DNA from: Nocardia speluncae NBRC 108251
Lineage (GTDB): Bacteria > Actinomycetota > Actinomycetes > Mycobacteriales > Mycobacteriaceae
Direction of reading: 5' to 3'
Length of the DNA: 33,468 nt
Assembly (NCBI RefSeq): GCF_001613245.1
Contig: NZ_BDBZ01000052.1
Location: forward strand, 1-33,468
The position numbers and the translations under genes were made by a program. Shown here one piece after another: positions 14,801 through 26,800 of the stretch. Every line of letters starts with the position of its first letter. Positions within the stretch are counted from its first letter, which is position 1. A model generated the notes under the pieces. The model saw nothing but the letters and a program-made list of their open reading frames with translations, made no database searches and had not been told where the DNA came from.

Positions 14801-17800
14801 CAGTCTGGAGCTGCCCGGTCTGACGGTCTCGGGGGTGGAGTTCGATTCCGAACTGTCGCAGTTCGACCTGCATCTGATCATCGGCGACCGGTACGACGAG
14901 TCGGGTGCGCCGGTGGGTCTGGGGGGCGTCCTGACCTACGCTACGGCGCTGTTCGACCACGCGACCGCACAGGGCTTCGTGGACCGGTTCGTACGGTTGC
15001 TCGAGGCGATCGTCGCGGCTCCGCGGACCGCGGTCGGCGAGCTGGACCTGCTGGCTCCCGCCGAGCGGGCCGCGCTGGTGGAGCGTAATACGACTGCCCG
15101 GGAACTGGATTCGGCCGGTACCCTGGCCGCGCTGCTGGACGCCTCGTTCGCGGCGACTCCGGACGCAGTGGCGTTGGTGGCCGCCGACGGTGCGCGGGTG
15201 CCGTATTCGGAGCTGAGCGTGCGGGTCAACCGGCTGGCCCGGTATCTGATAGCGCAAGGGGTCGGGCCACAGGATCGTGTGGTGCTGGGCCTGCGCCGCT
15301 CGGTGGATCTGGTCGTCGCGATGTACGCGGTGTCGGTGGCCGGCGGTGCCTATGTGCCGATCGACCCCGACCAGGCGACCGAACGCACGAACTATATTCT
15401 CGAGACCGCGGCGCCCGTATGCGTGCTGACGAATGCCGAGAGCGAGTTCGGTGCGGGTGTCGTGGGTGTGCCGATGGTGGATCTGGACACTCTCGATCTC
15501 TCCGGCTACGCGGATACTCCGGTCACCGACGCGGATCGGGTGTCGCCGTTGCGTGCGTCGAATACGGCATACGTGATCTTCACGTCCGGCTCCACCGGGC
15601 GGCCGAAGGGTGTGCCGGTGCCGCACGCGGCGATCGTGAACCAGCTGCGGTACATCGTGGCCGAATTCGCGATGGACGCCTCGGACACGATCGTGCTCAA
15701 GACTGCGTCGACGTTCGATGTATCGGTGTGGGAGTTCTGGACCGCTGCCGTGTGTGGTGGCCGGATGGTCATCGCAACGCCGGACGGTCATCGCGACCCT
15801 GCCTACCTCAACGGCCTGATGGCACGTGAGAGTGTGACGACACTGGCAGTCGTGCCGTCGATGCTGGACGGGCTGCTGACCGCCGATGTGCGTATGCCCC
15901 CGTCGTTGCGGCGGGTGCTGGCGATCGGTGAAGCGTTGCCGGCGGCGACTACGCAGCGGATGCTCGCCGACTATCCGGATATCGGGATTTTCAACCTGTA
16001 CGGTCCGACCGAGGCCGCGGTGTCGATTACGACGCATCGGGTCACGGCCGCGGATACGGTATCGGTGCCGATCGGCGCGCCGCAGTGGAATTCCCGCGTA
16101 TACGTGCTGGACAGCCGATTGCAGCCGGTCCCGGACCGGGTGTCGGGCGAGTTGTATCTGAGCGGTATTCAGCTGGCCAGCGGGTATTTCGGTCGTGCGG
16201 ATCTGAGTGCGGAGCGGTTCGTAGCCGATCCGTTCGCTGCGGGCGAGCGGATGTATCGCACGGGTGACCTTGTTGCCTGGAATCGTGATGGTGGTCTGGA
16301 GTATCGGGGTCGTACCGATTTCCAGGTCAAGATTCGTGGTTTCCGGATCGAGTTGGGTGAGATCGAGGCGGCGTTGCTGGCGTTGCCGGAGGTCGCGCAG
16401 GCGGCGGTGGTCGCGAAATCGGACCCGAAGACCGGCGACCGGCTCGTGGGCTATCTCGTCCCGTCCGCCGGTGAAGGCGTCGCTGCCGGTGAATCCGGTG
16501 GGGCCGAGCCGGATGTCCTGGGGGATGGCGGTATCGATCCGGTGCGCATCCAGGGCGAACCCGGGGCCGGTCTGGATTTTGTCCGTGTCCAGGACGCGCT
16601 GGCGCAGCGGTTGCCGTCGTACATGGTGCCGTCGGCGTTCGTCGAACTCGCGGCGCTGCCGTTGAATGTGCACGGCAAGCTGGATCGTAAAGCTTTGCCG
16701 GAGCCCGAGTTCGAGGCGCGGGAGTTCCGGGCGCCGTCGACTCCGATCGAAGAGGTCGTGGCGAGTACTTTCGCCGAGGTTCTGGGTGCCGATCGCGTGG
16801 GTGCCGATGACGATTTCTTCGCCCTCGGTGGTAATTCGCTGGTCGCGACGCAGGTTGCGGCGCGGTTGAGTAAGGCATTGGATACCACTGTCCCGGTGCG
16901 GGCGTTGTTCGAGGCGTCCACGGTGGCCGGTTTGGCTGTTCGGGTCGAGCAGCATGCGGGTTCGGGTGGTCGTGCGGCGTTGGTGGCGCAGCCGCGGCCG
17001 ACGCGGGTCACCGAGTCGGGTGAGGTGCAGGCCGCGGTGCCGTTGTCGCTGGCGCAGCAGCGGATGTGGTTCCTCAACCGTTTCGATCAGCAGTCGGTGG
17101 CCTACAACATTCCGCTCGCGATCCGGTTGTCGGGCGCGCTGGATGTGGATGCTCTGCGAGCGGCGGTTGCGGATCTGGTGGCGCGGCACGAGGTGCTGCG
17201 CACGGTGTATCCGGATGCCGAGTCGGGTCCGGTGCAGGTCGTCCTACCGGTGGGACAGGCGGTGCCGCGACTGGAAGTGCGGACCGTCGCGGCCGGCGAT
17301 ATTGTCGCCGCCGTCTCGGAGCTGGCCTCCTCCGGTTTCGACGTCACCGGCGAGGTCCCGTTGCGGGTAACGCTTTTCGAGGTGAACCCGGCCGATGGTG
17401 CCACGGGCGCGGCAAGTGAATTCGTGCTCGCACTGGTGGTGCACCATATCGCCGCCGACGGTTCGTCGGTCGGCCCGCTGACCCGCGACCTGATGACTGC
17501 GTACGTGGCCCGCACGGCCGGTGAGGCCCCCGGATGGGCACCACTGCCGGTGCAGTACGCCGATTTCAGCATCTGGCAGCGCAACCTGCTGGGCGACGAA
17601 TCCGATCCGGGATCGCTGGCGGCGAAGCAACTCGGGTACTGGGAATCAGTGCTGGCCGGGATTCCGGAGCAGCTCGACCTGCCGGCCGATCGCCCTCGGC
17701 CCGCTGTGCAGTCCTCGGTGGGCGGCCGGGTCGAGGTGCGGATCGACGCCGCGACACACGCCGGGCTACTGGCCATCGGCCAGCAACAGAACGCCACGTT

Positions 17801-20800
17801 GTTCATGGTGGTGCACGCCGCGCTGGCGGTACTGCTGTCGCGGCTGTCGGGTACCGACGACATCACTATCGGCACCCCGGTGGCCGGTCGCGGCGAACAG
17901 GTTCTGGACGATCTGATCGGTATGTTCGTGAACACCCTGGTGTTCCGGACCCGGCTCGATCGCGGCGAATCGTTCACCGAGCTGCTCGCCCGGCAGCGCG
18001 AAATCGATATCGCCGCCTACGCGCACGCCGATGTGCCCTTCGAACGCCTGGTGGAGGTGCTCAACCCCGTCCGTTCGCAGGCGCGGCATCCGCTGTTCCA
18101 AGTCGGGCTGACCTTCCAGAACATGGCGCGGTCCGCCCTGGAACTACCGGGGCTGACCGTCGCCGGTGTCGATATCGATATCGAGATCTCCCAGTTCGAC
18201 CTGAACCTGATGGTCGGCGACAGCTACGACCCCGCGGGAACCCCGGCGGGTATGGACGGTTACCTGACCTACGCCACGGACCTGTTCGACCGGGCGACCG
18301 CGCAGGAATTCGTCGAGCGGTTCACGCGGTTGCTGGGTGAGATCGTCGCGAACGCATCGGCGCCGGTGGGGGATCTGGAGATCCTGGCGCCGATCGAGCG
18401 CGGCCGGGTGTTGTCGGAGTGGAATGCGACCGAACACGAGCTGCCGGAGCGGTTGCTGTTGGATGGGTTCGAGCGGATGGCGGCCGCGCACCCGGATCGG
18501 GTGGCGGTGTCGTTCGAGGGGACGAGTCTGTCTTACGGCGAGTTTTCGTCTCGGGTGAATCGTTTGGCGCGGTATCTGGTTGCGCAGGGTGTGGGTCCGG
18601 AGTCGTTGGTCGGGTTGCTTGCTTCTCGGTCGGTGGATCTGGTTGTGGGTATGTATGCGGTGGTGGCGGCCGGTGGTGCGTATGTGCCGTTGGATCCCGC
18701 GCATCCGGCGGAGCGGATCGGTTACATCCTGGATACGGCGGCACCGGTGTGTCTGTTGTCCACTACTGCCGATGCGGAGGCTGTCGGGATCGAACCGGTA
18801 GCCGGAGCGGCCGCTTCCGGCGTCGGCCGGGACAGTGCGATCGCTGGTGACAGTGTGGGTGTGCTTGCAGGGGTGCCAGTTCTGGCGTTGGACACTCTTG
18901 ATACCGGTGGTTTCGATGCCGCGCCGGTGACGAATGCGGATCGGCTCGCGCCGGTTCGGCCGTCGAATACGGCGTATGTGATCTTCACGTCGGGTTCGAC
19001 GGGTCGTCCGAAGGGTGTGGCGGTGCCGCATTCGGCGATTGCGAACCAGGTCGCGTGGATGCTGGCGCAATATCCGTTGAATACGGGTGACGTCTATCTG
19101 CAGAAGACCGCGACTACGTTCGACGTGTCGTTGTGGGGTTACTTCCTGCCGTTGGCCGCGGGTGCGCATTTGGTGGTGGCGACTCCGGATGGTCATCGTG
19201 ATCCGGAGTATCTGGCGCAGGTCATTGCCGAGCAGCGAGTAACCGTGACGGACTTTGTGCCGTCGATGTTGACGGTGTTTGCGGCGCATACGGCCGCCGG
19301 ATCTGTTCCGAGTCTCGAGCATGTGTTCGTGATCGGTGAAGCTTTGCCGCCGGAGACTGTGACCGCGATGCATGCGGTTTCGGATGCGGCTGTGCACAAC
19401 TTGTATGGTCCGACCGAGGCTGCGGTGTCGATCACTTATTGGCGGGCCACAGGCGCGGAGACCGGGAGTGTGCCGATCGGTGTGCCGCAGTGGAACAGCC
19501 GCGTGTACGTCTTGGATTCGCGGTTGCGTCCGGTGCCCGAGGGTGTCACGGGTGAGCTGTATCTCGCGGGTGATCAGTTGGCTCGTGGGTATGTGACGCG
19601 TCCGGATTTGAGTTCTGACAGGTTTGTGGCGAGTCCGTTCGATCCGGGTGCGCGGATGTATCGCACGGGGGATTTGGTGCGGTGGCAGCGGGTCGATGGT
19701 GAGCCGGTGTTGGAGTATTTGGGTCGTACGGATTTTCAGGTGAAGTTCCGTGGTCAGCGGATCGAGCTGGGTGAGATCGAGTCGGCGTTCCTGGCGCAGC
19801 CGCAGGTGAGTCAGGCTGCGGTGACGGTGGCTGCTTCCCAGTTGGGTGAGCAGCTGGTCGCCTACGTGGTGCCCGCACCAGGGTCTCAGATCGAGCAGAC
19901 AGCCCTGCTGGACGCTGTGCGTGAAGTTCTGCCGACCTATATGGTTCCGGCGGCCGTGGTCTCGCTCGATGCGTTCCCGTTGAATACTTCGGGCAAGCTG
20001 GATCGTAAGGCGTTGCCGGAGCCGACGTTCGAAATGCGTGAGTTCCGTGCCGCGTCGACTCCGATCGAGGAGATCGTGGCGGGGGTTTTCGCCGATGTCC
20101 TCGGTGTGCGCAGGGTCGGCGCGGACGACGATTTCTTCGCGTTGGGTGGTAACTCGCTGATCGCGACCCAGGTCGCTGCCCGGGTCGGGCAGGCGCTGGA
20201 TGCGCAGGTGCCGGTGCGGATGCTGTTCGAGGCATCCACGGTGACCTCGCTGGCTGCCCGAATCGAGGAGCAAGCAGGGGCCGGGGGCCGCGCTGCCCTG
20301 GTACCGCAGCAGCGTCCGACCATGACGTTGCGGACTGGTGAGGTCGTAGCGGCGGCGCCGTTGTCGTCGGCGCAGCAGCGGATGTGGTTCCTCAACCGCT
20401 TCGATCAGCAGTCGCCGGCATACAACCTGCCGATGGCGATCCGGTTGTCCGGTGACCTGGATGTGGCCGCCCTGCGTGCGGCAGTCGGAGATCTGGTGCG
20501 GCGGCACGAGGTGTTGCGCACGGTGTACCCGGAGACCGAATCCGGCCCGGTGCAGGTGGTGCTGCCGGCCGGAGCCGCCGGGCCGGGCTTGCAGGTGCGT
20601 TCGGTGCCGGCCGCCGAGGTCATCGCCGCGGTGTCGGAGCTGGCATCGACCGGTTTCGATGTGACGGCCGAGGTGCCGTTGCGGGTGGCGTTGTTCCGGG
20701 TGGACGGGCCGGCCGATACGGCCGGCGTCGATACCGGTGCCGTGCACGGGGAGTTCGTACTGGCGATGGTGGTGCACCATATCGCCAGTGACGGTTCCTC

Positions 20801-23800
20801 GGTGGGGCCGCTGACCCGGGATCTGATGATCGCCTACGCGGCGCGCTCCGCCGGTGAGGCACCGGGCTGGGCGCCGTTGCCGGTGCAGTACGCCGACTAC
20901 AGCATCTGGCAGCGGGCGCTGCTCGGCGACGAATCCGATCCGGAATCGCCGGCAGCCCAGCAGCTCGGGTACTGGGAGTCGGCGCTGGCCGGGATCCCGG
21001 ACCAACTCGACCTGCCCATGGACCGGCCGCGGCCGGCGGCGCAGTCGTTCGCCGGGGGCCGGGTAGAGATACGCCTGGATCCCGAACTCCATGCCGGGCT
21101 GCTACGGGTGGCGCAGCAGCAGGGCGCCACCTTGTTCATGGTGCTGCATTCGGCATTGGCGGTGCTGCTGTCGCGGCTGTCCGGCGCCGATGACATCACC
21201 ATCGGTACGCCGATCGCGGGTCGCGGTGAGCAAGCTCTCGACGATCTGATCGGTATGTTCGTGAACACCCTGGTGTTCCGGACCCGGCTCGATCGCGGCG
21301 AAGCGTTCACCGATCTGCTGGCCCGGCAGCGCGAGATCGATATCGCCGCCTACGCGCATGCGGATGTGCCGTTCGAGCGTTTGGTGGAGGTGCTGAACCC
21401 GGTTCGTTCGACCGCGCGGCACCCGCTGTTCCAAGTGGGGCTCACCTTCCAGAACATGGGGCCGGCCGGTCTGGTCCTGCCCGGTCTGGCGGTATCGGCA
21501 GTGGACTTCGATACCGAGATGTCGCAGTTCGACCTGAACCTCATCGTCGGCGATTCCTACGACGAAACCGGCGAACCCCTGGGGTTGGACGGATACCTGA
21601 ACTACGCCACCGCATTGTTCGATCACGCCACGGTGGCCGGATTCGCCGACCGGCTGACCCGGTTGCTGCGCGGCATCGTCGCGGACCCCGCCGTGCCGGT
21701 CGGTGACCTCGAGATCCTCGCCGCGGCCGAACGCACGCTGGTGCTCGAGCAATGGAACGCCACCGGGTACCCCTTCACCCCGCGGCTGCTGCTGGAAGGA
21801 TTCGACCGCGCGGCCACCGCTTTCCCGGCTCGGGTGGCGGTGACGTACGAGGGGACGAGTCTGACCTACGGCGAGTTCGCCGAGCGGGTGAATCGCTTGG
21901 CGCGACTGCTGATCGCGCAGGGGGTCGGCCCGGAATCGCTGGTCGGGTTGCTCATGTCGCGGTCGCTGGATCTGGTGGTCGGTATGTATGCGGTGGTGGC
22001 CGCCGGTGGTGCGTATGTGCCCCTGGATCCCGCGCATCCGGCCGAGCGGATCGGTTACATCCTGGAGACCGCGCAACCGGTCTGCCTGCTGTCGACTACT
22101 GCCGACGCGCGGGTTCTCCGCGGCGACGTGGACGCGGTGCCGGCCGGCGGCGCCGGATCGGACGAGTTCGCCGGTATGCCGGTGCTCACCGTGGACACTC
22201 TCGATACCAGCGATTTCGACGCCGCACCGGTCACCGATGTGGATCGTCATGCGCCAATGCGACCGTCGAATACCGCGTATGTGCTCTTCACGTCGGGTTC
22301 GACGGGCCGGCCGAAAGGCGTGGCGATTCCGCATTCGGCGATCGCCAACCAGATCGCGTGGATGCTGTCGCAGTATCCGATGGGTTCGGCCGATGTGTAT
22401 CTGCAGAAGACGGCGACCACGTTCGATGTTTCGCTGTGGGGTTACTTCCTGCCGTTGGCCGCAGGCGCGCACTTGGTGGTGGCGACCCCGGACGGCCATC
22501 GCGACCCCGAATATCTGGCGCAGGTCATCTCCCGGCAGCAGGTGACGATCACCGATTTCGTGCCGTCGATGCTGACGGTGTTCGCCGCGCATACCGCACC
22601 GGGGTCGATCCCGAGCCTGCGCCATATTTTCGCGGTCGGGGAGGCGTTGCCTCCCGAAACCGTCACCGCGATGCACGCAATCTCCGATGCCACGGTGCAC
22701 AACCTCTACGGTCCGACCGAGGCCGCTGTCTCGATCACCTACTGGCAGGCCACCGGCGACGAGTCGGGCAGTGTGCCGATCGGTGTGCCGGAGTGGAACT
22801 CGCGGGTATATGTGCTGGATGCCCGGTTGCGGCCGGTCCCCGAGGGGGTCACCGGTGAGCTGTACCTGGCCGGCGATCAGCTGGCCCGTGGATATGTAAC
22901 GCGCCCGGACCTGAGTTCGGATCGATTCGTGGCGAGCCCGTTCGACGCCGGCCGGCGGATGTACCGCACAGGCGATCTGGTGCGTTGGCAGCGGATCGCC
23001 GGTCAGCCCGCTCTGGAATACCTGGGCCGTTCCGATTTCCAGGTGAAGTTCCGTGGCCAGCGCATCGAACTCGGGGAGATCGAATCCGCGTTCCTGGCGC
23101 AGCCGCAGGCCAGCCAGGTGGTGGTGACCGTCGCCGCTTCCCAGCTCGGTGAACAGCTGGTGGCGTACGTGGTGCCCGCACCTGGGCAGCAGATCGTATC
23201 GGCCGCCTTGCTGGAGGCGGTGCGTGAGGTTCTGCCGACCTATATGGTCCCCGCGGCTGTCGTCGAACTCGACGCGTTCCCGCTCAATACCTCCGGCAAG
23301 CTGGATCGCAAGGCGCTGCCGGAACCGGCCTTCGAGACCCGGGAATTCCGTGCCCCGTCGACCCCGATCGAGGAGATCGTCGCCGGAGTCTTCGCCGATG
23401 TGCTGCATGTGGAACGCGTGGGCGCGGACGACGATTTCTTCGCTCTCGGCGGTAACTCCCTGATCGCTACCCAGGTGGCTGCGCGCCTCGGGGCGGCGCT
23501 GGACACCACGGTCGCGGTCCGGTTGCTTTTCGAAACGTCCACTGTCACGGCCCTGGCTGCCCGGATCCAGGAACAGACCGGATCCGGTGGTCGCCCGGCG
23601 CTGGTGCCGCAGCCGCGCCCGAGCCGGGAACTTCTGTCGGGCGAGGTCGTGGCGGCTGCGCCGTTGTCACCGGCGCAGCAGCGGATGTGGTTCCTCAACC
23701 GCTTCGACGGGGCGTCGGCCGCGTACAACATTCCGTTGGCGATCCGCTTGTCGGGCGCTCTCGACGTGGTAGCTCTGCGGGCGGCGGTCGCGGATCTCGT

Positions 23801-26800
23801 AGCGCGGCACGAGGTCTTGCGAACGGTGTACCCGGAAACCGGGGCCGGTCCGGTGCAGGTGGTACTGCCTGCGGGGCAGGCCGCCCCGGGGCTCGAGGTG
23901 CGGTCGGTGGCCGCCGCGGATATCGTTGCGGCCGTTTCGGAGTTGGCGGCGACAGGTTTCGATGTGACCGCCGAGGTGCCGTTGCGGGTGGCGCTACTCG
24001 AGGTGACCGGCCCGGCCGGCACCGCGGACGAGTTCGTCCTGGTGCTGGTGGTGCACCATATCGCGACCGACGGTTCGTCGATCGCGCCGTTGACCCGTGA
24101 TGTGATGACCGCCTACGCGGCGCGATCCGCGGGCGAAGCGCCGGGTTGGTCGCCCTTGCCGGTGCAGTACGCCGATTTCAGTATCTGGCAACGGGACCTG
24201 CTGGGCGACGAGGCCGATCCGGAATCGCTGGCGGCGAAGCAGCTCGGTTACTGGGAATCGGCGCTGGCCGGGGTCCCGGACCAACTCGACCTGCCGATGG
24301 ACCGCCCGCGTCCGGCGGTGCAGTCGTTCACCGGTGGACGCGTACCCGTCCATATCGATGCCGAGATCCACAATGGTTTGCAGCAGTTGGCGCAGCAGCA
24401 GGGCGCGACCCTGTTCATGGTGGCGCATACCGCGTTCGCGGTACTGCTGTCGCGGTTGTCCGGTATCGACGACATCACCATCGGCACACCCGTCGCCGGT
24501 CGCGGTGACCAGGCGCTCGACGATCTGATCGGTATGTTCGTCAACACCCTGGTGTTCCGGACCCGGTTCGACCGCGAGGAGACTTTCACCGAGCTGCTGG
24601 CGCGGCAGCGGCAGGTGGATATCGCGGCATTCGCCAACGCGGATGTGCCGTTCGAACGTCTGGTGGAGGTGCTGAACCCGGCGCGTTCGCAGGCGCGGCA
24701 CCCGCTGTTCCAGGTCGGGTTCACCTTCCAGAATCTCGGCCGCACCAGTCTCGAACTGCCAGGGCTCACGGTCTCCGGTGTCGATATCGATACCGAGATC
24801 TCCCAGTTCGACCTGAACCTCATCCTCGGCGACGCCTACAACGAAACCGGTGCACCCCAGGGTGTTTCGGGTTATGTGACCTATGCGTCCGCGTTGTTCG
24901 ACCGCACGACAGTGCAGGGTTTCGTCGACCGGTTCATCCGGTTGCTGGGTGAGATCGTCGCGAATGCCTCGATGCCGGTGGGTGATCTCGAAATCCTTGC
25001 GCCCGCCGAGCGCGGCCGGGTGCTGTCGGAGTGGAATGCGACCGGGCATGTGTTGCCGGAGCGGTTGTTGCTGGATGGGTTCGAGCGGATGGCCTCGGCG
25101 CACCCGGATCGGGTGGCGGTGTCGTTCGAGGGGACGAGTCTGTCGTACGGCGAGTTTTCGTCTCGGGTGAATCGTTTGGCGCGGTATCTGGTTGCGCAGG
25201 GTGTGGGTCCGGAGTCGTTGGTCGGGTTGCTCGCTTCTCGGTCGGTGGATCTGGTTGTGGGTATGTATGCGGTGGTGGCGGCCGGTGGTGCGTATGTGCC
25301 GTTGGATCCCGCGCATCCGGCGGAGCGGATCGGTTACATCCTGGATACGGCGGCACCGGTGTGTCTGTTGTCCACTACTGCCGATGCGGAGGCCGTCGGG
25401 ATCGAACCGGCAGACGGTGTGGGGATCGCCGGTTTCGATAGTGATGGTGCCGAGGGCGGTGACCGTGTCGGCGGTGACAGTGTGGGCACGCTTGCGGGTG
25501 TTCCGGTGTTGGCGTTGGACACTCTCGATACCGGTGGTTTCGATGCCGGGCCGTTGACCGATGCCGATCGGCTCGCGCCGGTTCGGCCGTCGAATACCGC
25601 CTACGTCATCTTCACCTCCGGTTCGACGGGTCGTCCGAAGGGTGTCGCGGTGCCGCATTCGGCGATCGCGAACCAGGTCGCGTGGATGCTGGCGCAATAC
25701 CCGATGGACGCATCGGATGTGTATTTGCAGAAGACCGCGACCACGTTCGACGTGTCCCTGTGGGGTTACTTCCTCCCTCTGGCCGCGGGTGCGCATTTGG
25801 TGGTGGCGACTCCGGATGGTCATCGTGATCCGGAGTATCTGGCGCGAATGATTGCCGAGCGGCAGGTGACGGTCACCGATTTCGTGCCGTCGATGTTGAC
25901 GGTGTTCGCTGCGCATACGGCTGTGGGTTCGATTCCGAGTCTCGAGCATGTGTTCGTGATCGGTGAAGCCCTGCCCCCGGAGACCGTCACGGCGATGCAC
26001 GCGGTCTCGGATGCGGCTGTGCACAACTTGTACGGTCCGACCGAGGCCGCGGTGTCGATCACCTATTGGCAGGCCACCGGCGCGGAGACTGCGAGTGTGC
26101 CGATCGGTGTGCCGCAGTGGAATTCGCGTGTGTATGTGTTGGATTCGCGGTTGCGTCCGGTGCCCGAGGGTGTGACGGGTGAGTTGTATCTTGCGGGTGA
26201 TCAGTTGGCTCGTGGGTATGTGACGCGTCCGGATTTGAGTTCTGACAGGTTTGTGGCGAGCCCGTTCGATCCGGGTGCGCGGATGTATCGCACTGGGGAT
26301 TTGGTGCGGTGGCAGCGGGTCGATGGTGAGCCGGTGTTGGAGTATCTCGGTCGTACGGATTTCCAGGTGAAGTTCCGTGGTCAGCGGATCGAGCTGGGTG
26401 AGATCGAGTCGGCGTTCCTGGCGCAGCCGCAGATCAGCCAGGCGGTTGTCACGGTCGCGGCCTCGCAGCTCGGTGAGCAGCTGGTCGCCTACGTGGTGCC
26501 CGCTCCCGGCAATCAGGTTGTGCAGGCGGCTTTGCTGGATGCTGTGCGTGAGGCGCTGCCGAGCTACATGGTCCCTGCCGCTGTGGTCGAGCTGGATGCG
26601 TTCCCGCTGAACACCTCCGGCAAGCTGGATCGTAAGGCGCTGCCGGAGCCGACTTTCGAGGCACGTGAGTTCCGTGCGCCGTCGACCCCGATCGAGCAGA
26701 TTGTGGCCGGTGTGTTCGCCGATGTCCTCGGTGTCGACCGGATCGGCGCGGACGACGATTTCTTCGCCCTCGGCGGTAACTCGCTGATCGCGACCCAGGT

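Larger units (their letters stand above)
17031..20270 (+). other. NRPS-2 module 3: C-A-T, first of three near-identical modules
   Basis: The C domain has PLSLAQQRMWFLN and HHIAADG at 17442 onward. The A domain (about 18408-20031) has FDVSLWGYFLPL around core A4, then TDFVPSML, NLYGPTEAAVS, YRTGD and GKLDRKALP. The pocket code by eye is D-V-W-D-F-I-L-V-S-K. I do not recognise it; an acidic residue at the 278-equivalent position is seen in domains for Arg, Gln and similar side chains, so a basic or amide side chain is a guess. The carrier serine is at 20154-20156. Modules 4 and 5 carry the same code apart from one I/V change. Confidence 0.92.
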
